DNA from: Pholiota molesta
Lineage: Eukaryota > Basidiomycota > Agaricomycetes > Agaricales > Strophariaceae
Length of the DNA: 64,000 bases
NCBI GenBank assembly: GCA_014925825.1
Contig: JACGCK010000140.1
Location: 53,133-117,132 of the forward strand
Direction of reading: 5' to 3'
The position numbers were made by a program, and so were the translations under genes. Positions 1 through 12,192 of this stretch are shown here, piece after piece; the first letter of the stretch is position 1, and each line of letters starts with the position of its first letter. Below the pieces are notes generated by a model, which was not told where the DNA came from, made no database searches, and saw only the letters and a list, made by a program, of their open reading frames with translations.

Positions 1-1
1 C

Positions 2-70
2 GACGACGACGAGGATGCGCTTGGCGATGCGGAGGATTCGAGCGAGGATGAGCTGCTTTTGGTGCCCTGA
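2..70 (+). CDS. 3' end of a gene entering from the left; acidic C-terminus
   Basis: Only the last 22 codons and a TGA stop are present. The reading frame that starts at base 2 gives a strongly acidic tail rich in Asp and Glu (DDDEDALGDAEDSSEDELLL, then VP and the stop). The high GC content and the acidic composition fit a coding end rather than intergenic DNA, because the sequence becomes T-rich immediately after the stop. No domain is visible, so no function can be given. Acidic tails of this kind occur in chromatin, ribosome-biogenesis and transport proteins, but that is only a general remark. Confidence 0.6.
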   Translation, partial: DDDEDALGDAEDSSEDELLLVP

Positions 71-1600
71 GCGACGGCCAAGTTTGGAGTTAGGTGTTGG
101 ACGCTGAAGCTTGCTTGTCGGGCGCTGGACCGTGCGTGATTGGACCCCTCTGTGGTTTGACATTCGTTCCGTTTGTCGTCCCTTTTTATTTTGTTATTTC
201 GCTGATTCAATTTCTCGATTGTCCAGGAAGAATACTTGCTCTGAAGAAACTGCACTCTGGCGACGATTGATACCTTTTTTGGACTGCTCCTCTGTTGCGC
301 TGCTCTCTATGCGGTTGATGCTGTTGCTGTTCTAGTTGCTCTTTGATACAGATTTGCTTTGCTCTTTGCCTCCCTGTTGCTGTCCTGTTTGCGCTCTCTT
401 GCTCTGGCATTGCTCTTGCTCTTGGACTTGGACTTGGACTTGTTAAAAGATGACGACTTTGTGCTGTAAACGGCTGTCTTTAGCTTTAGGTTGGACTGTT
501 TGCATAATCTGTACTGTTGGACTTCTGAAGTTTGTCTTTCCGGCTGTAAATATGCTATGTAGCCTAGTGGATTGTTTTCTAGCTGCTGGTGTCATGTATT
601 CCTTTCGACCTGTAGGGCTCCTTTACTATACGCCTCTATACGCCAAGGACGAGTCGTCCGTCTATATCGGCGATATGTTTACGCTTGGTCAGCTCTGGAT
701 ATCGGATCTTGGTCTTGTAGCAAATGACATATTGGCTTTTAGATGGAGTCTTGTGCTCTCGTTGAATGAAATGCCATTCTATCATGCCCTTTTGAACACT
801 TGGGCTAATCTGCTGTGGGGTATGTATCCGAGGTATGACTTATTCACGTAGTGGGCGCTTAGCGCTTAATTATGGCTTTTTGAAATGGCAGAGTTCCATT
901 ACTATGTATTCTCTTGCAGGACAGTCTTTGCATACTATGTCACATTCAATGGCGCCTCCGCAGAGGGGTTTACAGGCCGGCCGACTTTCCTGAAATTCAG
1001 GTGATATTTCTGGCTGAATATTCTGATTCAATATAGCGGCGTCCAACTCCGTTGCCGTCCATAATAGTGTTCAACCGTCTTCATTCAGCACCGCCGCCCC
1101 AGTCCCATCAACGAACGGGATCGCTAGGTGGAATTGGTAAAGCGATCCGGTCTGTTTATCTCGGAAGCTTTCTGAACGAGTCGTCCCAGAGGCGAGATAC
1201 AATCTTGGTTCAGCTGCGATTTTTCCAGTATGTCCGAGATATGGTTGGATGGTTTGGATTGGTTGGCTCCCTTTCGTCTATCCATTGAGTTCTCGAATGA
1301 TGGGGTTGTCAAATCGTATAGCAGTTCTCAAATACTGCGAGTAATAACGAAGTAGTAAGTTAAGGTTCTGTAGTTCCAGTAACGTCCTTGCGTGGGATGT
1401 GTGCAGAGATAAAATGATGCAGAGAGTCGAGACAAGTTGACAACCAACGTTGTGAGGCTTTACTTGATCTCTTGCCCGCAAATATATTGAGAGATATTGA
1501 TTTTCGCCTGTCTCAACTCATGCGCTCAATCCTACTTTGGGGTCCAAAGGGCAGTGGGATTGAGCCTACGCCTTACTGTTCACAGTGTGTCATAGAATCA
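71..1600. other. Intergenic stretch, no gene supported
   Basis: T-rich sequence follows the stop of the left-edge gene. An open frame at 450-851 encodes a Leu/Cys/Phe-rich product, but it has no recognisable domain, no clear upstream signal and a composition typical of T-rich DNA read by chance. I see no RNA gene here. Confidence 0.5.
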
Positions 1601-1612
1601 AGTTTATTGTAG

Positions 1613-1960
1613 TCCCGCAAAGTAGACTTTTAATCCTACATAATCCGACGGATTTCCTTTGGATTTTGTTTGGATTATTATCCAAGTTGATAGACTATGT
1701 TATATGGTAGGATTGAGCGTATAATATTATAAACAAGTCTATTGTAATCCAATGTAATCCTATCGTCGATTATTTAATCAGGTACACTCAAGGTACACTA
1801 GTAATCCTACATAATCCTACGAATATGAGATATAGCTATAGGTTCAATATCGGTGACAAAGTAAGCCTAGCATAAGCCTATCCTACTGATAATCCTATTC
1901 CATAATAGGGATAAGCCTAGGGTAGGCTTAGGATAGGCTTATAATCAAAGGATATGCATA
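1613..1960. repeat. AT-rich repeat block with TAATCCTA / AAGCCTA motifs
   Basis: The block is dense in short related words: TAATCCTACATAATCC occurs twice (near 1632 and 1801), AAGCCTATCC near 1876 is answered by GGATAGGCTT near 1931, giving a potential hairpin, and GGTACACTCAAGGTACACTA lies near 1782. Very similar words recur at 3600-3845. The two blocks bracket a GC-rich segment, which suggests the ends of a degenerate mobile element. No transposase frame was found. Confidence 0.5.
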
Positions 1961-2420
1961 TGTGTAGGTTTCAGGCAACAAACACCTTTTATGCCTGCGG
2001 CATTCTGGTCCCTTGTGATTGTGAATGGTTAGTGACGAAACCACAATAAAACATACCAACTCCAACAATGCATCTTGAATGTTATATCTGTAACAGTCAA
2101 ATTAGCTAGATGCATGCGGAGTTATGCCACAGATAAACGTACTAAAAGAACGAAATTAATAAGGGGGCAATGAGTTGGATGGTGAAGGTCTGATGTGGGA
2201 GGCAAGGTGGGAGGAAGGCGTTGGGAAGGCGTCAATTAATTTACCAGCTGAGTCTTATATAATTTTATTTCTGAGCCACAGCCGTGGCCCATAACAATTG
2301 TAGTACTACGTCACAATAAGGCAGTATCTATATGGCCTTGATCCATTTCCTGACAATAGAATCATCGGGTGGAGGGCCAGGGCCCAGCACGGTAGATCAT
2401 GTGACAACGGAATGCCTCTC

Positions 2421-2450
2421 AACTTGAACTTGAACTTGAACTTGAACTTC
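2421..2450. repeat. Hexanucleotide microsatellite (AACTTG)n
   Basis: About five tandem copies of AACTTG, the last ending in TTC. The repeat is followed by a shorter imperfect echo, AACTTCGCGTC, around 2446-2472. It makes spurious open frames on both strands (repeats of Asn-Leu or Phe-Lys). Confidence 0.8.
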
Positions 2451-2639
2451 GCGTCGAACTCAACTTCGCGTCCATCTCCTACTACCAAGCGCATGAGAGT
2501 AGCCAGGCGAAATTTTTACACTGTAAGTCTTATCTTTGGCGGATCGATCGAGCTCGCGCCCGGGCTCTCGATCTGCCTGATGCCACGGTCACCTTCCCAC
2601 TCGAACGGCATGTGTGTTTTTTTAACCCCCTTGGCCACT

Positions 2640-3600
2640 TACAGTTCTTCGCAGGGACATCGCAGCCGAAGATGACGACGACGGAGGCTCGCCACTCCCC
2701 CACCCCGCCGTTCTCCCTCCTCTCGACGACGACGATTCCGGGCGCTCGCGACAAAGCAAGTCCACCGAAGATCGGATGAATGGGCAACGCGAGGCGCCAG
2801 CCCGCTCGAGCGTATATACGGTACGTCGGCGCTCATTGCAACGGCATGCCGCACGCGCTGATGACGTGTTTGAAGCGCCATGGTCGATGTCGACGTGTTT
2901 TGTATGAGCACCAGGCCTATCGTTCCATGCCGCGGGATGTGTCGATGGCTACCAGGGGACATTAACGTGACTTTCCTTCCGTTGTCCTACATCCGTGCTT
3001 ACCTCGCCCCTGCCAGCGCCTCGCCATGCACCACCGTCAACCTCAACGTGTTTGCGCCCTCCAAATCCCTCCGCAAAGCCAAAGCAACCGACGACGACAT
3101 CGAGGACGCCGCCGCCAATGACTACGACAGAGCCCTGCCGTTGCGACACCCGTAGTTCGCCCTCGCCCTCAACCACAAGCCAATCAGCCGCAGGTAGGAG
3201 GGCATGGACAACATGGGACATATGCGGGCTCCAAACGGCGTGAAGGCGCGTATACAGTATGTCCAAGCTCGTTGTAACGGCGTGCAGGCAAGCTAACGAA
3301 CGGCACGAACCCGCACGCCTACATCCTTCACCCATTCCCCTTCTCCTTGACACCTGCCGACTCATTGGCCGCCGACGCGCACCCGCCGGATGGCGCAGTG
3401 GGCGCCGCTGCCCTTGTGCAGGACAATGGCGGTCTGGTGCGGAGGGGCTGCGCAGGCAATAAGAGAATCAGAGGGGAGGATGAGCGAGCATGCAAACGGC
3501 AAGGATGCCGCGAGCCTCGCACTCACCGTCTACACGTACAATCAGCGCTGCATATGCAGCGCTCTGCGGCGTGGAGACGCGAAAGTGGAATATGATTATT
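2640..3600. other. GC-rich degenerate segment with internal duplication
   Basis: This stretch is much richer in GC than its flanks and is open in several frames, none of which yields a recognisable domain. A 45-55 bp block near 2809 (beginning GCGTATATACGGTACGTC) recurs in diverged form near 3247 (GCGTATACAGTATGTCC), both followed by a GCAACGGC or GTAACGGC word. The duplication and the flanking repeat blocks suggest a relic of a mobile element or a decayed repetitive gene. I cannot assign a product. Confidence 0.35.
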
Positions 3601-3845
3601 TGTAGACTAAGATTGTACGGTTACTCCTAATGCTAGGATTAATCCAAAGCGAATTGTAAGTGGAATATAATTAGATTTGTTTGTAGGCCCTTAGGATTAT
3701 TTGTAGACTTAAAGGGTAGAGTCAAGCATACTGCAAATCGATTCAAAGTAGGCTAGAGTAGGATAGGTTTAGGATAGGATTAAATTTATTGGTAGCCTTA
3801 GACTTGTGTTGACTATAGTACAAAGGGTACACTTAATCCTACTGC
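3600..3845. repeat. Second copy of the AT-rich repeat block
   Basis: The block shares the words TTATTTGTAGACT (twice inside the block), AGGATAGG/TTTAGGATAGGATT and GGGTACACTTAATCCTAC with the block at 1613-1960. The TACACT...AATCCTAC portion is in the same orientation as in the left block, so the two look like degenerate direct repeats about 2 kb apart. Alignment would be needed to define the borders. Confidence 0.45.
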
Positions 3846-3849
3846 CCTT

Positions 3850-6800
3850 GAGGAGACAAGCTAGGATCAAGAGAACGAGCTGATATCACTGTGATTTTGC
3901 CACCATTATTGAAGTTTGTATTATATCCTGGTCGTCCTGAACAATTCCAGAGGCTCATAGCAGAGTGAAAAAAAAAATCAAAGAGTCGAAAAAAGCTGGA
4001 AGATCGACATTTTCCACCTTCATAAAATGAGTTCATCTTGTCAAAGCAGGCACATCCCATAATACAGCGGCAATTACACCTCCCGGTGCTCACACAGAAA
4101 TTATTCCGTGGAAAAATTCTAGCCCAAGATTGTATGGCTTGACATCTGATTCAGATAGAGCAGGATAAAGGGAGATGGCTTGTCAATATCAATGGGCACC
4201 AGACAAGTGGTTGCAGCCTTCTGATGAAGGCGAGCAATTTTGATGACTGTCGTAGTGGCGTCGTAAACGGGGCAAAGGGAGCTCGGGATTACACCACTAA
4301 AGACTCCTTGAGATAAGTCATTGCTATTGGATGGACTCCGGCGGTGGACGTAAAGAGCTTTAGGCTGCTGTAGGTTGTTACTAAAGATGTCCTCAGCAGT
4401 TTGGGAAACCAAGTATTTATCATTTCACAACAAGTAGTTCTTCAGAGGCAATCGACTCTTGGTCAAGCTGAGACTGCGGATATGACTGGCGCCCTCTCTA
4501 TTATGGCAAAAGACCGAAGGCACCATGGTCGCGCACTGGTCGCGCATCATATGTAAAAGTTTACATGACATGCAGGGGCAGCCAAAGATTGTGTTTCAGG
4601 GTTGGCCACATGAGATGCAGATAACACATATGTGTGTCGGCATCTGTCCCAGCGCCCATTTGGGATTGGAAATCTGCCACTAGTTGGAGATGTCGACCGT
4701 GATTTGGAGCGTTCGCCGATGGAGAATGCCTTTCCTGGTGCATACCAATTAATTATAGATACAATAGCGAAACTGTAAGATCTTCATAGAAAGCTATCGA
4801 CCGTACTTAGAATTAACATTGAATTAAATTTTAACACCGGTATTCTTGAGTCTGTACTGTCAATGTTATCATCATTTGACTCACTTAATATCAAGAAAAA
4901 TAAAATTCCAATATGAATGACTCACTTTGTATATCGTTGATTCATGATTTCCCAAGGTCAATACAAAGTGGCATAGAACATCATGGAAGTTACTTTGGAC
5001 AGACAGCATTTCCTATGGAAGCGTAGTAAAAACGGCGGGTTTAGCACACCCATGAATCATTCAAAGGACAGCGTGAGCGACGTATGGCGAAGTCGGAGAC
5101 ATTTGATATATGAAAATACCGTAGACAACAACAATGGGACTCTGAATCATTCGGCGGATTATAGCATGATTGATTTCAGGGAAAAGCGCACTTGTCCGAT
5201 GTTAAACCAAGCTCGTTAGATGCTCCTTGGGATTAGAAGCGATTCCTTGGGGCTAGAGCATCACAGAAAGATCTAAGACCTTCCTCTAACAGAGGACAGA
5301 CGGGTGGATATACGACAAGTTTAAGTCAAGGTGTTAACACGAATCGAGGACTAAGATCTTCGCAATGCGCAGAGAACATGCCAAATAGTAGCAGCGACAG
5401 ACAAAGCCCCACGGACTTCAGAGAAACACAGAGGTAGTAATTCGTGGATATCTAGTCCCCATTCTAGCGGGTAGCCTCTGCGTATGATGGACACAAAGCC
5501 AGTGCGACTTCGCCATCTTGCGTGCTTTTCGGAGCGAGAAATGCTGGTGCCAGAAGATGCGATATTAGCTAGATAACTTGGAAACTATGCCAGGAAGCGT
5601 TGACTGCATGAAGAGACCAGTCAAGTTGGACAAAAGGACTCGGGGTCAGGGATTTTGCTGAGCTTCTTCGGCAGAGAACGGCCTACCTCTGATTGGTCAT
5701 GATTTCGTGACGCTGCGCTTAGGCCTCGGAGGTTCAACAGGTTGCAGGACATTGCACAAAAATCATTGAAGGACACATTGCACAAAAATCCTTTGGATAT
5801 TATATCTGGTTAGCTAAGTCTTACTGGATAATCTCATTTCCGATTTTATGAAGCTGGCTTCGCAGAAATACCTCCTTACAGGCTGTTGTTCGTCGAGAAC
5901 GCCTGTTTAGGATAGTACACTTCCTTTTCCGGCTGAACATCAAACGATCATCCAAACTACGCCTTTGATGCACAGTACAAGAAGATTCTATTGACGTGCC
6001 AGCTGGTAATAAAAGCTTTCTGGGACCTTGGTAAAATTTCTTATTAAATTTTCAACAAAATAACCGATCTAGAAATTTATGACGATCCTTCACTTGCAAA
6101 GGGAGTATAAGTTGAGGATAAACACTACTGCTTCATGACATACGGGGCTTGCACGGAGCCGCCGCATACCGTTACACCTACTAGTAAGATTCAAGTGTCG
6201 GCATCGTATAATATATTCCGTATGTCAACGAACGCAAAGGTTCTGCTTTACCCTGGATTCTGAAATTGAGCACTGGAGCGACTCCGCTAATTTGACGGCT
6301 CATTCACAGGATGCTTTTAGATCCTGGAACGTACCACAAGTAACTGCAAGTAACAAGCTATAGTTCCTTTATATGTATGAGACATTTGACGTTTGCCTGC
6401 TTACCTTTTTCTCCTCCAATGATAGCACTCGAGTTCCTGATACATGGGCAAAATTTCAGTCATGGCGATCAATGGCTTTGAACGTGATATACAGACACTA
6501 TCCTGTAGGCTAGATCATATGTGTCTAGTACATTGGCTCCATGTCAGCAAATTCTCACTAATAATATTGACAACCAAATGACTTCCGTGAGTGTGTACAG
6601 AAAATCGCTTTCTCTGACTCGTACATGTCTGGTGTGGCTTTATGGTGTGAACAACATCCAGAACACCCATAAACCATTTATCCCGAAAGGGCATGAATTT
6701 GAAGCCATGCCGACTCTACTTACTCGCGGAACGACGCGGCCACAGTGCGGCAGGCAGTGCACAATGGGCTTTCTGACTCGAAGACTTGGGAGGCATCAAC

Positions 6801-6860
6801 ACACCAATATTGATCAAAACAGCCGGGCAGGTGTTTATGCATCCAGACACGCGTTGTGGC
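3850..6860. other. Long stretch with no supported gene
   Basis: AT-rich sequence with short open frames on both strands and no recognisable protein family. A small tandem duplication at about 5750-5800 repeats the word CATTGCACAAAAATC. The stretch could hold a non-coding RNA or decayed repeats, but nothing in the sequence supports a specific call. Confidence 0.4.
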
Positions 6861-6861
6861 A

Positions 6862-6872
6862 ATATATATAAG
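6862..6872 (+). promoter_or_regulatory. TATA box with downstream pyrimidine-rich tract
   Basis: AATATATATAAG is followed directly by a CT-rich stretch (about 6876-6925). This pairing is typical of strong fungal promoters and their transcription start regions. No convincing plus-strand gene follows, so either the promoter belongs to a lost or unrecognised gene or the match is fortuitous. Confidence 0.35.
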
Positions 6873-6965
6873 CTTGCTTCCCCTCTTCAAGCTCTTTCGA
6901 TTGTGCTCCTTCCCTCCCCGTGCTTTGCGTCAGATACGAACCTCTACGGGACTCTCTCCGCGCTT

Positions 6966-7735
6966 TTATATATTTCTAAACCAAGGGCAACACAGATACT
7001 TACGCGTTAGACGCGTCAATCCCGTCCGTGTGAATTCGCGTCGTCGCGACGCATTGTGTGCGATACGGTGAGCGGTCCATTGTTCTCTCCATAATACAGA
7101 TGCGAAGCAATACAGGTTCGCCAATGTAATAGGATGATAGTCCAATAGGACCAAATCAGCATTCCGAGCTCGGGCAAGAGCTGCTCCTAAGCTCAAGTCA
7201 GAAACTGTCGCTGTATCGTCTGGGTTCTGCATACATCCGCGCCATCCGCGTCTTTCCAGATCGTTTAATGCAGGCTCGTTTGCATTCGATAACCAGCCGG
7301 AATGGAAGTCTGAAATCTGAATGTGTAATTGAGCTCGAACGAAGCTATAATCGCAATGCTTATCTACTTCGAAGCGCGACAACTCACCATGACTCGTATA
7401 TGTGATCAGGGGCTGAATTTCGATCGACAACACTAGACAACGTTTGCAATCAGGAATATTGTCCGGAAGATACAGCTAGCGTCCAAATTTTCAAATTGAC
7501 GTCGTCCACTCAGCACTGGCAAGCAAGCCTTTGTGTACAGCGTCCCTTTGAAAATGGTTGCTAACTGGAGATAGGACAAAAATTGAGTATCACTAGGCAC
7601 TCTCAAGCAGCTTTGCCAGACACCTTGTATTTTTTCCAAAGGTTTCCAGGAGTACTCAGGACACCGAGTCAAAGGGCCGGTTGTCGAAAGAACAATGCCA
7701 CTCTTTGCTTGAAGGTAACCAGTCGGTCCAAGCAT
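6966..7735 (-). other. Possible uncharacterised gene or gene remnant
   Basis: Two abutting minus-strand open frames (7433-7735 and 6966-7433) have a fairly balanced amino-acid composition, including a segment read as ARARNADLVLLDYHP. There is an intron-like unit between them, GTGAGTTGTCG (minus strand, about 7388) to a CAG near 7319. I recognise no domain and cannot join the parts with confidence. It may be a small fungal gene of unknown function, a decayed gene or chance. Confidence 0.2.
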
Positions 7736-8029
7736 TGTTCACTGTGTCTGTACCGTACGGTGTAGCATGCTTGATCCTCGTTTCTAGGGAGCTGGGAAGA
7801 CTTTCATGACCCATGGGAGCATACGACGGTATTTTCAGGCGCTGGATTCAAGCTGGATTGGGCGAGGGCATTGTTCACATTACCAAAAGCGGCGACGGCT
7901 GCAGCACCTGGGCATAACAAGACCAAACGCCATTATTCCCAAAGGAACGATCCTCTGAATTGCGACTCCCTCAAAGAGCCCGTCATCGCTCTTCATTCGC
8001 TAGCCCATTTTCTTCCTTTTCTACTAGTT

Positions 8030-9741
8030 ATGCCTCACTTTTTAATGAAACAGAGCGGGAATGTACCACCTCTCTTCCGTCTTCCCGACGAAATCCTCGA
8101 AGAGATCGTCTCTGAGCTCGATCAGCACAGCGACTTGGTAGCTTTCGCTCTGGCTTCGCGATATGTGCCGCCTTGGTCATTCCTCACCATACCCAGTACC
8201 GGATACTGCGGGTGCGGCATACGCTACCGGATATGTGGGCTCACCTCGCTAGACGGTCAGATCTAGCACGCAACATACGAGAGGTCCATATTTGCGAACG
8301 ATCAAACATATGGGCCGCCGATCACTACCCCACCACTCTCATTGACAAGAGCCTTGATCGAGCGCTTACAAACGCAGAGGAGAGCGTCAGGATACGCAAC
8401 ATCTGCCATGCGCTCAGTCATATGCATCTCCTTCACACCTTTACCTGGTCATGGGAGGATGTCCGTGGACAAGACCGGCCGACATCCCATCCTGCTCATG
8501 AGAACGCTATCTTGACTGTTATTTCTCAACGGACGCAATTGCAACATATTGGTCTACATGGAAAGTTTGCTTTGCACGCTCTCAACTCTATTAGGGATCC
8601 CGATAGCTTGATGTACCCTGTAAGTATGACTCTCATATTTGTGTTGGCCCTCTTTTCATTCTATTTCCTAGGTTTGGAGCCTCGCAAACTTGAAGTCCTT
8701 ATCACTGAGAGGTGAATCCTGGGCTAAATTCGGCAACTCGAAGCACTTGTATCAGCTCTTAGTGAAGTGCCCTAACTTAGAGGTATGTCATATTCATCAC
8801 TGTGGTCTTTTGCTGTAGCTAATAATCATATGTAGTCTCTTGAAGTGCCCATGGAATTTATCACCTTCCAGAATGCCGTTTTCCACAGCTGAAGAAAGTC
8901 AAGCTGCAGTTGCAAGCCGGCATAGGGAATACGGGGATTGATCGCTCTCGCAGTCTATTTCTGGAAAATCATCCCACTATCGAGCAACTTTTCTGGACGC
9001 CCATTGGAGTTCCTTTCATTGCTCCAGATACCTTGCCTAATCTCAAGTCTGTTCATACCAACGCGGCTTTCATCACAGCTCTTGAACATGCGGATTCTGG
9101 TGAACAGGCGATCGGCCTAATGTCACCTCCGTCGACTCCAGTCACAAGCGTCACTCCGGTCTCCAATGAACCCGTCTCTCCACCTCCAGTGCTAGTCCGA
9201 CACATTGAAAACCTAAACATGGGCGGCTTATCCTGCGATCCTCTCCTATTCTCAAGGGTCATTCATCCAGAGAGCTTACGAAGACTCCAAATCAATTGCT
9301 TGGAGAGTCCGTCAACTCTTCGTGAAATTGCTGAGCGCTACCCAAATATTGAATGCTTGTCCCTGTTTCATTCCCAGTACTATGATCTTGATATTTATGC
9401 CATGGACGACTGGCTTGACCTCCTACCTCGATTCAAGAAACTCCAAATTTTCCGAGGACTGGGTCTCTGGCGGTCTTCATATAATAATCGGGACAAGATG
9501 CATCAGTGCATTCTCAACTTGGTCCAAACTTGTCCAAACCTTCGCGTGCTGGACCGCATAGACAAGTATAACGGACTCGATGAGCACAAGGAGATTGTCA
9601 TTACGCGTGACGGTGACCACATCAACTATAGTGTTCAGAAGAAGCCATCGAGGTGCGCGATATCCTAAGAAGCACATTTGAAAGCAACTGACCTTCTTGC
9701 ATAGAAATCCTTTCGACATTATGAATGGGCTATTTGACTAG
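8030..9741 (+). CDS. F-box / leucine-rich-like protein with two frame breaks
   Basis: The product begins at MPHFLMKQSG and has an N-terminal F-box (FRLPDEILEEIVSEL, about residues 18-32), the substrate-adaptor module that binds Skp1 in SCF ubiquitin ligases. A long LRR-like body follows. Predicted exons are 8030-8161, 8164-8619, 8672-8782, 8836-8871, 8874-9652 and 9705-9741, ending NPFDIMNGLFD. The frame breaks twice with no possible intron: after LASR, where CAALVIPHHTQYR continues two bases later, and after EFITFQ, where CRFPQLKKVKL continues two bases later. Both fit one missing base. The conserved F-box tail is read across the first break, so this was or is a real gene. It is either a young pseudogene or carries consensus errors. 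The family is large and lineage-expanded in basidiomycetes, so the substrate is unknown. Confidence 0.75.
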
Positions 9742-12192
9742 CTCCCCAGACTATTCCTCCGATCATTTGGTCCTTCGCTTTCTACACACAACTATCTCTA
9801 TCTCTATCCCACATGGTTCATCAACCATCTACGCACCTAATGATTTACGATTCCCGACACTTCCTACTATCCCATAGTCCACCCTGAGGTGGCGTTGCGG
9901 AAACCCCGCAGCACGTTTTTCGTCTTTCATGTCGGAGGTGGCTTTTAGTAAGGCCTTGCCCCAGCCACTTTCCCTTTCCTTGCATCGAGATTCGACCTCG
10001 CTCCTAATGAGGGACCTGTACACTCTTGTACTCTGATTTACACTGGTATGTATATGATATGGATTGGTTCGCCTCCGGGTGAAGCTGGCGCCCCCCTTTG
10101 ATTTGGGGGTGCTTGTTTTATTTACCTATTAATGAGGCAGTAAATACTTGACTTCGCTATCGTGCTATTGCTATCACAAATGCTTTGCCAATTACTACAT
10201 CATGATTTCGAACACAGGCCTGAAGACCCTGCGGTGATGTTGTTAACCATCAAGAAGCGTACCAGCTCGAAAAACTAGTGCCTTGATTACTATCCACTTT
10301 GACTGCGAGGGTTTTGTTCGAATGCAGAGGGCTCTTTGAACTTCCTTATTGAAGTTGACGGGCCCAGATGTGGCGCTCCTGAGGGGTGAAGCTCGACAAC
10401 GCCAACATACCGTCTCGGAGGGTCTCCTGATGCCCACCATTAGCCGCAATACGCTCCTTTTGTGGTTGAGTCAGTCCACTGCACGCTAAGGACCCTGGAA
10501 TGACGCTGAATGAGTAACACTTGCTCTTCCTACCCCATTTCTGCATTCTGTGCTGCCGATTTGGTTAGCACCCGCCTCCGCTATTCGCTTGTCTTTGATT
10601 TTCTGCTGGCACAAGTCTGCGGAGGTACTTACTTATGTGCATTCTCCAAATCTCTAGCCTCTAAGCCTCGAGGCATGGTTCAGAGAAGATTGGAAGGATG
10701 ATTACCGAGAGCCATGATTTGGGATGATATCAGAAGGCTGTATCGACTGGAAACTCGCTGGAAACAAACTTTGAAATCCTTTGCCTTTGACTTTGTCTTT
10801 TATCTTTTACCGAATGATTTTGGAATGATTGGCTTATCATTTTTATGCAAAGGATAGGTCCACACTGGAAAGTTGGACACCCACATTACCCTTTCTCCCG
10901 TCCAGTCCTTCAAGTAATGGAAAGTTTATGTTAGTATTATAAGTACATCCACAACTACGATACATGCATACGACGTGGTATGTTCAGTCCACACTAGCGG
11001 ACACCTATTCCACATGGATGCCACCGGCATGGATAATGCAGATCTACGCAACATTGTGATCTCCGGAATTTGGTACCAACTTGAAGTCCCGTGCAATCTG
11101 AATCTGCCTTTCGGTATACATACATACTTATAAGAATCGAAATGGAATGTACTCAATCTGTTTGGGAGATTCTGAGATAATACGCCGACGGTCACCTCAG
11201 ATTATCTATGGCTAAAATGGCTCTTGGATAACACTGTACATACTGTAGACTGCTAGCACCATTAGCGCTTTAATGAGAGCGTGAACGCGTCCTCAGAAGC
11301 TTCAATGTTGCCACCTACAATGACGTCACTACTCACAATAAGCGCCCCTGTATAGAATAGAGTATGGGAGGGGCGGTTTACGCTAGTCTGTCGCGGCCGC
11401 CGCGGTAGCAAGTAATGGCGGGTGATATTCCTCTTCGAGCTTCAAGCTTCAGACCTTATATATGAACCGAACATGTTCCGCGTTTAGGCCAGTGGATGCA
11501 ATAATCAACACACATATGCGAGTTGTGTAAGCTCATGGCATACTTCTCATACCCATTTCTTTGTAGACGAGGGCTTCAATTATTGTTCTGATTTTACGCA
11601 ATATTTTCAATCAAGGGATCGGCGCACTAACTTTCGCGTATAAAATATGCTCAGAGTTGATAAGGTCCATAAAAGCTGATTACCCGACGTTTACTGGCAG
11701 CAGCATATTGTGGGTCTAGTCCTTGGTCCTTAGTTCTTATTCTATTTGCTGTAGTATTCTAAAAAATTAGCGCCCAAAGATTTCAGGAGGTTGTCAGGAG
11801 GTTTATAAGCCAGCGCTTCTTGTTTCCTCTTCCTAGAAATTTCACATCTTAACTTTGCTTTGTGATGTATACCACTGATGAGTCTGAAGACTTCTTTATT
11901 GCATTGCTGGACAGTATTTGAATGCGTTCGGTTGGTCGGCGTCCTAGTATGCTCTCCTATGCTGTAATTTCGTTGCTGTGGGCTATTTTTGGGACAAGTC
12001 ACATGTGTGACAGGACCTAACTACTCCCGAAACGGCAAGGGGCTCTGGAGTGGTTCATCGCCTCTGACACCAGCACTTGGCAGCGGCATATCTTGGCCTA
12101 CTTGCTTGCTGCCTTCGACCTCTACAATCTCCTATTCGTGCTTGTACTGTCCCGACATTCTGGTCTTTCGTTGATTGTGCTGTTGGCCTATA
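9742..12192. other. Intergenic, no gene supported
   Basis: Several short open frames occur on both strands, but none has a recognisable domain or intron structure. A GC-rich short inverted motif, GCCCCCC...GGGGGTGC, sits near 10092-10112. The promoter of the TBC gene must lie in the right-hand part. Confidence 0.5.

Noticed and set aside
450..851. A 133-codon Leu/Phe/Cys-rich open frame after the left-edge gene
   Set aside because: The composition matches T-rich DNA read by chance. There is no domain, no promoter context and no splice pattern.
8165..8207. A possible 37-44 nt intron that would bypass the first F-box frame break
   Set aside because: It would delete CAALVIPHHTQ, the conserved end of the F-box, and is shorter than the other introns here.
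10092..10112. GCCCCCC...GGGGGTGC inverted motif as a terminator
   Set aside because: No gene ends just before it, and intrinsic terminators of this type are bacterial. The sequence context is fungal.
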